The position numbers were made by a program, and so were the translations under genes. Below the pieces are notes generated by a model that did no database searches, had not been told where the DNA came from, and was given only the letters and a program-made list of their open reading frames with translations. 64,000 nt of DNA. It comes from Arthrobacter sp. Leaf337 (GTDB lineage Bacteria; Actinomycetota; Actinomycetes; Actinomycetales; Micrococcaceae). Location: positions 217,367 to 281,366 of the forward strand of contig NZ_LMPC01000023.1 of assembly GCF_001423745.1 (NCBI RefSeq), read 5' to 3'. Below, one piece after another: positions 57,945 through 64,000 of the stretch (position 1 is its first letter; the number at the start of each line of letters is the position of its first letter).

Positions 57945-58469
57945 ATGAAAACTTTTGTGCTTGGCGGAGGCTGCTTCTGGTGCCTTGACGCCGTCTACCA
58001 ACAGACCAAAGGTGTTACGGCGGTCATTTCCGGCTATACCGGCGGCCACGACCGCCATCCGGACTACTACTCGGTCTGCTCGGGCACCACAGGCCACGCC
58101 GAAGTTGTGGCCGTGAGCTTTGATGAAGACGTGATCCCGGCCGAGGTCATCCTGGACATGTTCTTCGCCCTGCACGATCCCACCACACTCAACCGCCAGG
58201 GATACGACGTCGGCACCCAGTACCGCTCGTCGATGTTTTACGAGACCACGGAGGAAAAGATCCTTTTCGAGGAGGCGATCGAACGGAACCAGGCGCTGTG
58301 GGCGCATCCGATCGTCACCGAGGTCAGCAGGCTGCCCGTGTTCCATGTGGCCGAGGATTTCCACCAGAACTACTACGGCAAGCATCCGGAACAGGGCTAC
58401 TGCCAGGTGATCATCAACCCCAAGCTGGCAAAGGCAAGGAAATATTACTCTGCATGGCTTAATGCTTAG
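57945..58469 (+). CDS. msrA: Peptide-methionine (S)-S-oxide reductase
   Basis: MsrA reduces the S epimer of methionine sulfoxide in proteins. It has 174 residues. The catalytic Cys10 is in FVLGGGCFWCLDAVYQQTKGV, followed by SGYTGG, GHAEVVAVSFDE, LFFALHDPTTLNRQGYDVGTQYRS and the C-terminal GYCQVIINPKL with a second Cys that may act in recycling. GAGG lies 5 nt before ATG 57945. It is divergent from Nif3. Thioredoxin or mycoredoxin would regenerate it. Confidence 0.96.
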   Translation: MKTFVLGGGCFWCLDAVYQQTKGVTAVISGYTGGHDRHPDYYSVCSGTTGHAEVVAVSFDEDVIPAEVILDMFFALHDPTTLNRQGYDVGTQYRSSMFYETTEEKILFEEAIERNQALWAHPIVTEVSRLPVFHVAEDFHQNYYGKHPEQGYCQVIINPKLAKARKYYSAWLNA

Positions 58470-58546
58470 CTAGGCTCCGGCCGCCCTCGTTAGGCTGACC
58501 TCAGTATTCGCTGTTCAGAGAACTCTTCAGAGATAGGCACAAATAC

Positions 58547-59482
58547 ATGGCACGGATCTACGACGACGTCACCCAGCTTGTCGGCGGCACTCCGCTGGTC
58601 AGGCTCAACCGGCTGACAGAGGGCCTCGACGCCCAGGTGGCGGTCAAGCTCGAGTTCTACAACCCGGCCAACAGCGTCAAGGACCGTATCGGTGTGGCCA
58701 TTGTGGACGCGGCTGAGAAGTCCGGCGCCCTCAAGCCCGGCGGAACCATCGTCGAAGGAACCTCCGGCAACACGGGCATCGCCCTGGCCATGGTGGGTGC
58801 CGCCCGCGGCTACAAAGTCATCCTGACCATGCCTGAGACCATGTCCACCGAGCGCCGTGTCATGCTTCGCGCGTTCGGCGCGGAGATCGTGCTTACCCCG
58901 GGTTCCGAAGGCATGCGCGGCGCCGTGGAGAAGGCCCAGGAGATCGTGGCCAACACGGAGAACTCCATCTGGGCCCAGCAGTTCGCCAACGAAGCCAACC
59001 CGGAGATCCACCGCACCACCACCGCCGAGGAAATCTGGTCCGACACCGACGGCAAGGTGGACATCTTCGTCGCCGGCATCGGCACCGGCGGCACCGTCAC
59101 CGGCGTCGGCCAGGTCCTGAAGGAACGCAAGCCGGACGTCCAGATCGTTGCCATCGAACCGAAGGACTCCGCCATCCTGAACGGCGGCGCTCCCGGCCCG
59201 CACAAGATCCAGGGCATCGGCGCCAACTTCATTCCCGAAATCCTCGACACCAACGTCTACGACGAAGTCCTGGACGCCACCCTGGAGGACTCCGTCCGCG
59301 TTGCCCGCGACCTCGGCGTCAAGGAAGGCATCCTCGGCGGCATTTCCTCGGGTGCGATCGTCTGGGGAGCCCTCGAACTCGCCAAGCGCCCGGAGAATGC
59401 CGGCAAGCTCATCGTCGCGGTTGTCTGCGACTTCGGCGAGCGTTACATCTCCACCGTGCTCTATGACGACATCCGGGGCTAA
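58547..59482 (+). CDS. cysK: Cysteine synthase A (O-acetylserine sulfhydrylase)
   Basis: This PLP enzyme makes L-cysteine from O-acetylserine and sulfide. It has 311 residues. The PLP lysine is K45 in NPANSVKDRIG. The substrate loop EGTSGNTGIALA and the phosphate-binding GIGTGGTVTGVG are intact, and GISSGAIVWGALELA lies near the C terminus. cysE follows after 41 nt, so the two form the usual cysteine operon. The C terminus lacks the extended tail of CysM. Confidence 0.97.
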   Translation: MARIYDDVTQLVGGTPLVRLNRLTEGLDAQVAVKLEFYNPANSVKDRIGVAIVDAAEKSGALKPGGTIVEGTSGNTGIALAMVGAARGYKVILTMPETMSTERRVMLRAFGAEIVLTPGSEGMRGAVEKAQEIVANTENSIWAQQFANEANPEIHRTTTAEEIWSDTDGKVDIFVAGIGTGGTVTGVGQVLKERKPDVQIVAIEPKDSAILNGGAPGPHKIQGIGANFIPEILDTNVYDEVLDATLEDSVRVARDLGVKEGILGGISSGAIVWGALELAKRPENAGKLIVAVVCDFGERYISTVLYDDIRG

Positions 59483-59523
59483 GCCTTAGCCCGCCACTCA
59501 CCGTTTCCTGTAGAAAGGTCTTT

Positions 59524-60108
59524 GTGAGCTTCTTCGCAAGACTTAAGGAAGACCTCGACGCCGCCCGGTCGCATGACCCGGCGGCTCGAGGTTCTTTTGA
59601 GAACTTTTTTGCCTACTCCGGCCTCCACGCAATCTGGGCACACCGCCTGACGCACAAGCTCTGGCAGAATCCTTCGCTTCGCTTCCCGGCCCGGCTGATT
59701 TCGCAGCTGGCACGCTTCCTGACCGGGATTGAGATCCACCCGGGAGCCACGATCGGAAAGCGGTTCTTCATCGACCACGGCATGGGCGTGGTCATCGGTG
59801 AAACGGCCGAGATCGGTGAGGACGTCATGATCTATCACGGCGTCACCCTGGGCGGACGCTCGCTGGCGAAGGTCAAGCGGCACCCCACCATCGGGGACCG
59901 CGTGACCATCGGCGCGGGCGCCAAGGTCCTGGGCCCCATCACGATCGGACGGGACAGCGCAGTGGGCGCCAACGCCGTCGTGGTCAAGGACGCCCCGCCG
60001 GAATCCATCATCACCGGGGTTCCTGCAACGTGGCGCCACCGGGACGCCCAGCGCGAAACCAAACCGGCTGTGGACCCTGCCGAGTACTACATCGAGTACC
60101 GGATCTAG
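59524..60108 (+). CDS. cysE: Serine O-acetyltransferase, short form
   Basis: CysE acetylates L-serine with acetyl-CoA, giving the CysK substrate. It has 194 residues, shorter than E. coli CysE (273) at the N-terminal helical domain, as in many actinobacteria. The left-handed beta helix shows hexapeptide repeats (EIHPGATIGKRFFIDHGMGVVIGETAEIGEDVMIYHGVTLGG), with the catalytic His and Asp in IDHGMGVV. The C-terminal residue is Ile (EYRI), the residue that inserts into CysK to form the cysteine synthase complex. The start is GTG behind AAGG. The stop overlaps the convergent SDR gene by 4 nt. Confidence 0.95.
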   Translation: MSFFARLKEDLDAARSHDPAARGSFENFFAYSGLHAIWAHRLTHKLWQNPSLRFPARLISQLARFLTGIEIHPGATIGKRFFIDHGMGVVIGETAEIGEDVMIYHGVTLGGRSLAKVKRHPTIGDRVTIGAGAKVLGPITIGRDSAVGANAVVVKDAPPESIITGVPATWRHRDAQRETKPAVDPAEYYIEYRI

Positions 60109-60938
60109 CGGCCAAGCCGCTGGTAGATAGTCCAGAAGATTACGTCGAACGCACGGTCCGGCAGGATCCTTCGCAGGGTCAGGATGGCGCGCGCACCCTT
60201 GCCCACCGGGTAGCGCGTCTTCGGGCGGGCCGCCGTTGCGGCATGGACAATGGCATCGGCAATAACGGCAGGGTGCGTTGACATGGTGGAACCCTCGGTG
60301 GAGGCCAGCGCCGCGGCGACGATCTTCGCCTGGTCCCGATAGGGGCCGTGACCGGACGTTTCCAGCAGGCTCTCGCCGGAGATGCCTCCCCATTCAGTCT
60401 GCGTGCCTGCCGGTTCGATGATTGACACCTTGATGCCATGCGGCTTGAGCTCCAGGCGCAGGGAGTCACTCAGGCCCTCCACGGCGAACTTCGTGGCGTG
60501 ATACCAGGCGCCCAGAGGCTCGTACATCTTGCCGCCGATGGAGGAAACATTGATGATCCTCCCCTGGGCGGCGGCCCGCATGGCGGGCAGCACGAGCTGG
60601 GTCATGCGCGCCAGGCCGAAGACGTTGACGTCGAACTGCCGCCGGCCTTCAGCCAGGTCCACCTCTTCCAGCGACCCGTAGGACCCGTAGCCGGCGTTGT
60701 TCACGAGGACATCGATCCGGCCGTGCGCCTCGAGGATTCCGCCCACGGCCGCCGCCATGGACGCCTCATCCGTGACATCCAGCGCCAGCACCTTTACGCC
60801 GTGGGCCTTCAGCGGCTCCATCTTCTCGACCCGGCGGGCGCCGGCGTAGACAGTGAATCCCTGCCCACTCAGCTTCTTGGCGGCCTCGAAGCCGATGCCG
60901 GTGGACGCACCGGTAACAAACGCGACTGGCTGCGACAT
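60105..60938 (-). CDS. SDR family oxidoreductase
   Basis: 277 residues from MSQPVAFVTGASTGIG. The classical SDR motifs are TGASTGIG (residues 9-16), NNAGYG, the catalytic Ser in NVSSIGG and YHATK. The C-terminal half contains GIKVSIIEPAGTQTEWGG. ARRVEKM after the second strand suggests NADP. The substrate is unknown. It differs clearly from the SDR at 9048-9809 in the C-terminal part. I chose ATG 60938 because AAGGAG lies 8-9 nt upstream; the longer frame has none. Confidence 0.9.
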   Translation of the reverse strand: MSQPVAFVTGASTGIGFEAAKKLSGQGFTVYAGARRVEKMEPLKAHGVKVLALDVTDEASMAAAVGGILEAHGRIDVLVNNAGYGSYGSLEEVDLAEGRRQFDVNVFGLARMTQLVLPAMRAAAQGRIINVSSIGGKMYEPLGAWYHATKFAVEGLSDSLRLELKPHGIKVSIIEPAGTQTEWGGISGESLLETSGHGPYRDQAKIVAAALASTEGSTMSTHPAVIADAIVHAATAARPKTRYPVGKGARAILTLRRILPDRAFDVIFWTIYQRLGR

Positions 60939-61019
60939 GGGCTGCACTCCTTGGAGACGACAATCATTGGACAGGCGGCGCTTGGAAGCCGCGGCCACCG
61001 AAAGAGCAGTCCGCAAACG

Positions 61020-61066
61020 GCAACGGCCGGCACCTCCCAGAGTATCCGGGAAGCGCCGGCCGTTGC
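61020..61066 (-). terminator. Hairpin after gnd
   Basis: 12-bp perfect arms (GCAACGGCCGGC and its complement) with a 23-nt loop lie 26 nt after the gnd stop on the minus strand. It has no strong T run. Confidence 0.65.
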
Positions 61067-61091
61067 GGTCAGAGCAGGGTGTGGCTTGAAG

Positions 61092-62528
61092 CTAGTGGGT
61101 GTCCACTGCCTCGATTTCGGACTTGTCCTCGCCCCACAGGGTGTGGAACGTGCCCTCGGCGTCAACACGGCCGTAGGTGTGCGCACCGAAGAGGTCGCGC
61201 TGGCCCTGGATCACGGCGGCCGGCAGGCGCTTGCGGCGCAAGCCGTCGTAGTACGCCAGCGACGAGGAGAACACCGGTACCGGGATGCCCAGCTGAACAG
61301 CCGTGGCCACCACGCGGCGCCATGCCGGCAGGACCTCGGCGATGGCCTTGGTGAAGGCCGGTGCGAACAGCAGGTTGGCGGGCTTTTCGTCCGCGGCGTA
61401 GGCCTTGGTGATTTCCTTCAGCAGTTCCGCACGGATGATGCAGCCGCCGCGCCAGAGGGAAGCGATCTCGTCCAGCTTCAGGTCCCAGCCGTATTCCTTG
61501 GCAGCCGAGGTCAGCATGTCCAGGCCCTGGGCGTAGGAAACCAGCTTGGAGGCGTACAGCGCCTGGCGGACGTCCTCAACGAACGTTTCCGGAACCTCGA
61601 CGGCGATTTCTTCACCGGCCAGGAGTTCCTGGGCCAGCTTGCGCTGTTCCGACTGGGACGAGAGAGCGCGTGCGAACACGGATTCGGCAATGCCCGACGT
61701 CGGGGATCCCAGCTCGAGTGCGGAGATAACCGTCCAGCGGCCCGTGCCCTTCTGCCCTGCGGCGTCCACCACGACGTCGACGAACGGCTTGCCGGTGCGG
61801 GTATCCACGTGGCCGAGGACCTCGGCGGAGATTTCGATCAGGAACGAGGCGAGCTCGCCCTTGTTCCACTCGGCGAAGATCTTGGACTGCTCGGCCGGTT
61901 CGATGCCGGCACCCGAGCGGAGAAGGTCGAAGGCTTCGCCGATAACCTGCATGTCGGCGTATTCGATGCCGTTGTGGACCATCTTGACGAAGTGGCCGGC
62001 ACCGTCGGTGCCGATCCAGGCGCAGCAGGGCTGGCCGTCAACGTTTGCGGCGATCTTTTCCAGCAGCGGTCCGAGGGCGTCGTAGGACTCCTTGGAGCCG
62101 CCGGGCATGATGGACGGGCCGTTCAGGGCGCCTTCCTCACCGCCGGAAACACCGATGCCTACGAAGTGCAGGTCCTTCTTGGCCAGGGCGGCTTCGCGGC
62201 GGCGGGTGTCCTCGTAGTGCGAGTTGCCGGCGTCGATGATGATGTCGCCGGCTTCCAGCAGGGGCTCGAGCTGCTCGATCACGGAGTCGACCGGCTTGCC
62301 GGCCTTGACCATGATCAGCACGCGGCGGGGCTTTTCCAGCGAATCCACAAGCTCCTGGAGGGTTTCGGTACGCACGAAGTCGCCGTCGTGTCCGTGCTTT
62401 TCCAGCAGCGCGTCAGTCTTTTCAACAGACCTGTTGTGCAGGGCAACGGTGAAGCCGTTCCGGGCCAGGTTGCGGGCGAGGTTGGCCCCCATCACCGCAA
62501 GGCCGGTGACACCGATGTGTGCTGACAT
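61092..62528 (-). CDS. gnd: 6-phosphogluconate dehydrogenase, NADP-dependent, decarboxylating
   Basis: Gnd oxidises 6-phosphogluconate to ribulose 5-phosphate and CO2 with NADPH formation. It has 478 residues, the long dimeric form. The Rossmann motif is GVTGLAVMGANLARNLARNG and NRSVEKT indicates NADP. The substrate-binding and catalytic segment has VGIGVSGGEEGALNGPSIMPGG and FVKMVHNGIEYADMQ (catalytic Lys and Glu). WIGTDGAGH and the C-terminal QRDLFGAHTYGRVD complete it. GGAG lies 5 nt before ATG 62528. It is divergent from a FadR/GntR-type regulator. Confidence 0.96.
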   Translation of the reverse strand: MSAHIGVTGLAVMGANLARNLARNGFTVALHNRSVEKTDALLEKHGHDGDFVRTETLQELVDSLEKPRRVLIMVKAGKPVDSVIEQLEPLLEAGDIIIDAGNSHYEDTRRREAALAKKDLHFVGIGVSGGEEGALNGPSIMPGGSKESYDALGPLLEKIAANVDGQPCCAWIGTDGAGHFVKMVHNGIEYADMQVIGEAFDLLRSGAGIEPAEQSKIFAEWNKGELASFLIEISAEVLGHVDTRTGKPFVDVVVDAAGQKGTGRWTVISALELGSPTSGIAESVFARALSSQSEQRKLAQELLAGEEIAVEVPETFVEDVRQALYASKLVSYAQGLDMLTSAAKEYGWDLKLDEIASLWRGGCIIRAELLKEITKAYAADEKPANLLFAPAFTKAIAEVLPAWRRVVATAVQLGIPVPVFSSSLAYYDGLRRKRLPAAVIQGQRDLFGAHTYGRVDAEGTFHTLWGEDKSEIEAVDTH

Positions 62529-62566
62529 CAAAACTCCAATTCATTTCTGTGCAACGTGTGCATTCT

Positions 62567-62587
62567 GTTCCGCACTTCCTGCGGAAC
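62567..62587. promoter_or_regulatory. Perfect inverted repeat in the gnd leader/promoter
   Basis: GTTCCGCA-CTTCC-TGCGGAAC (8-bp arms) lies 38 nt upstream of the gnd start in the gap shared with the GntR-type gene. A TTGACA (minus, 62613-62608) lies further upstream. It could be an operator or an mRNA hairpin. Confidence 0.5.
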
Positions 62588-62772
62588 ACGCTTTAAGAAC
62601 CAGTGGCTGTCAATAAACCATATGTATTTCCGTCGACTACGGGAAAGTTGCGCCCACGTTTTGGAAGGTGGCGCGTCACAAAACAGTCTATGATGCCGCC
62701 AGCGTCATGACAGGCGAGGATGTACGCCCGGGCCGCGGACGGTGCCGCGCAGGACGGCGCCGCCCGCCCCAT

Positions 62773-62778
62773 TATGCT
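62773..62778 (+). promoter_or_regulatory. -10 box TATGCT, 7 nt before the GntR-type start
   Basis: This TANNNT hexamer overlaps an in-frame ATG (62774) and ends 7 nt before ATG 62786. It favours 62786 as a leaderless start over upstream ATGs. Confidence 0.55.
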
Positions 62779-62785
62779 TACGACT

Positions 62786-63514
62786 ATGTCAACCAGCCTC
62801 CACCACCGCGCCATCGAAAACCTGGGCACCCGCATCGTGAGCGGCGCGCTGCCCACTGGCCATGTGATGCTGGCTGAGCAGCTTGAGGACGAACTGAAAG
62901 TCTCGCGTTCTGTGGTCCGCGAAGCAGTCCGCGTCCTGCAGTCCCTCGGCCTGGTGGAAACCATCAAGCGCGTGGGAATCCGGGTGCTGCCGGCACACCG
63001 CTGGAACCCGTTTGATCCGCTGGTCATCCGCTGGCGCCTGGCCGGTGACGGCCGCGGCGCCCAGCTCAGGTCCCTCGCGGAGCTGCGCTCCGCCGTCGAG
63101 CCTGTTGCCGCCGAACTGGCGGCCGCCAACGCCCCCCAGGCGATCCGGCAGGAACTGCTGGACGTCTCGCTGGCAATGCGCGACGCCGGCGAGGCCGGCA
63201 ACGTGGCGGAGTTCCTGGAGCTGGACATCAAATTCCACTCGCTTCTCCTCACCGGATCCGGCAACGAAATGTTCGCCAACCTCGTCGGGCAGGTGGCGGA
63301 AACCCTGACCGGCCGTACGGTCCACGGACTCATGCCGGACCGCCCGCGGGAGACGGCCCTGCAATGGCACGTGGATGTGGCCGAGGCCATCGCCGCAGCG
63401 GACGCCGCCGGAGCCCGCGAGGCTTCCAGCAGGATCATGCGCGAGACGATCTCCGAGATGGAACCCGGCTGGCGGGACCAGCCCAGGGTCTTCATTCCGC
63501 TGCAGCAGGGCTGA
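62786..63514 (+). CDS. FadR/GntR family transcriptional regulator
   Basis: 242 residues from MSTSLHHRAIENLG. An N-terminal GntR winged helix (residues 10-75: GTRIVSGALPTGHVMLAEQLEDELKVSRSVVREAVRVLQSLGLVETIKRVGIRVL) is joined to a FadR/FCD-type helical ligand domain (LRSLAELRSAVEPVAAELAA, EFLELDIKFHSLLLTGSGNEMFANLV, WHVDVAEAIAAADAAGAREA) with conserved metal-binding Asp and His residues. Divergence from gnd suggests a gluconate-type sensor, as GntR1/GntR2 control gnd in C. glutamicum; this is an inference. The 3' end overlaps the alcohol dehydrogenase gene by 23 nt. Confidence 0.9.
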   Translation: MSTSLHHRAIENLGTRIVSGALPTGHVMLAEQLEDELKVSRSVVREAVRVLQSLGLVETIKRVGIRVLPAHRWNPFDPLVIRWRLAGDGRGAQLRSLAELRSAVEPVAAELAAANAPQAIRQELLDVSLAMRDAGEAGNVAEFLELDIKFHSLLLTGSGNEMFANLVGQVAETLTGRTVHGLMPDRPRETALQWHVDVAEAIAAADAAGAREASSRIMRETISEMEPGWRDQPRVFIPLQQG

Positions 63515-64000
63515 AGTCCAGCAGCACCTTCCCTGATTCCGCGGAGTTTCTGGCCACTTCAAAGGCCTCGAGTCCGCGCTCCAACGGAAAGTCGTGGGTG
63601 ATCACGGGGTCCACAAACAGGGTGCCGTCGGCGAGGGCCGCGATGACGTCGTCGATCTCGTCGTTGAAGCGGAAGGAACCCTTGAGCTCCAGTTCGCGGG
63701 TGATGGCCAGCGAGATCAGGACCGGCTGCGGGCCGGTGGGCAGCAGCCCGACCATCACGACGGTGCCGCCGCGGGCGGCGCCCTGGATGGCGGAGGCCAG
63801 GCCGTGGTGGTTGCCGGAGGATTCAATCACGACGTCGGCCTCGACGGCGGCGATCGCTTCCGCGTCGGAGGCGGCGAGCACTTCGTCCGCTCCCACGGCC
63901 GCCGCGATTTCCAGCGGCCTGGCGTGCATGTCCACGGCGACGATCCGGCCTGCGCCGGCGCGCTTGAGGACGGCCACGGCCAGCGCGCCGATGGGGCCGC
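63492..64000 (-). CDS. Zinc-dependent alcohol dehydrogenase (MDR), 5' part beyond the window
   Basis: Only the C-terminal 169 residues or so lie in the window; the frame runs open through its right edge. The visible part is the Rossmann domain of a medium-chain dehydrogenase: GPIGALAVAVLKRAGAGRIVAVDMHARPLEIAAAVGADEVL, VVIESSGNHHGLASAIQGAARGGTVVMVGLLP and a C-terminal FPLERGLEAFEVARNSAESGKVLLDF. The wording resembles L-idonate 5-dehydrogenase and related polyol dehydrogenases. Beside gnd and a FadR-type regulator, a role in gluconate or idonate use is plausible. The catalytic zinc ligands are outside the window. Confidence 0.85.
   Translation of the reverse strand, partial: GPIGALAVAVLKRAGAGRIVAVDMHARPLEIAAAVGADEVLAASDAEAIAAVEADVVIESSGNHHGLASAIQGAARGGTVVMVGLLPTGPQPVLISLAITRELELKGSFRFNDEIDDVIAALADGTLFVDPVITHDFPLERGLEAFEVARNSAESGKVLLDFSPAAAE

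Noticed and set aside
1..64000. CRISPR array, insertion sequence, prophage or defence island
   Set aside because: No repeat-spacer pattern, transposase, integrase, phage structural gene or known defence domain is visible; gene content and codon use are uniformly chromosomal.

Overview
The window is about 64 kb of high-GC actinobacterial chromosome. It most resembles Arthrobacter/Pseudarthrobacter (Micrococcaceae). Supporting signs are the paired ClpP1/ClpP2, a homologue of the mycothiol-dependent nitroreductase Rv2466c, a group II truncated haemoglobin of the mycobacterial trHbO type, an MptB-like polyprenyl-phosphomannose mannosyltransferase, a translational T-box before ileS, and many apparently leaderless genes. 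The genus is an inference. The content is almost entirely core chromosome: I see no prophage, integrase, insertion sequence, CRISPR array or plasmid function.

Layout. 0-1 kb: a VKOR-family thiol oxidoreductase that converges on ndk across a 32-bp perfect stem. 0.8-6.7 kb (minus): the operon ileS-folC-DUF4233-ndk, headed by an isoleucine T-box. 6.8-13 kb: an EEP-family membrane phosphatase/nuclease, a secreted glycerophosphodiesterase, an SDR, a DUF488 protein and valS. 13.2-18.6 kb: the nitroreductase-like protein, then tig, clpP1-clpP2, clpX and tRNA-Pro. 18.7-34.3 kb: tRNA-Gly, an Nei-type glycosylase, rpiB, pepN, an OsmC protein, MscS plus trHbO, tesB, an EttA-type ABC-F protein, an SSB paralogue, tRNA-Arg and several small membrane or soluble proteins.

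34.4-45.3 kb is the carbohydrate section. A LacI-type regulator faces a tightly overlapped three-gene operon (Gfo/Idh/MocA dehydrogenase, DUF993 aldolase-like protein, TIM-barrel isomerase). It is followed by an esterase and an acetyltransferase. Next come a ROK regulator divergent from xylA-xylB and an aldose 1-epimerase with its own LacI-like operator. The DUF993 operon is the best candidate for an undescribed pathway. The predicted chemistry is oxidation of a sugar or cyclitol, isomerisation or dehydration, then Schiff-base C-C cleavage, under the divergent LacI regulator.

45.3-64 kb: map, an AlkD-like protein, mptB, orn, tRNA-His, def, a membrane-anchored HNH protein, a long GapB-type GAPDH, RNase P RNA, a slipin, a Tat/lipobox esterase, yaaA, a degenerate zinc-ribbon protein with Nif3, msrA, cysK-cysE, an SDR, gnd, a FadR/GntR regulator and the 3' part of a zinc alcohol dehydrogenase that runs off the window.

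Regulation visible in the sequence includes the T-box with an SD-sequestering helix, a ClgR-like box before clpP1P2, paired LacI operators, ROK-type inverted repeats before xylA, and a recurring TANNNT hexamer 6-7 nt before start codons. Strong hairpin terminators separate most units. Function calls rest on motif and family recognition without database searches.
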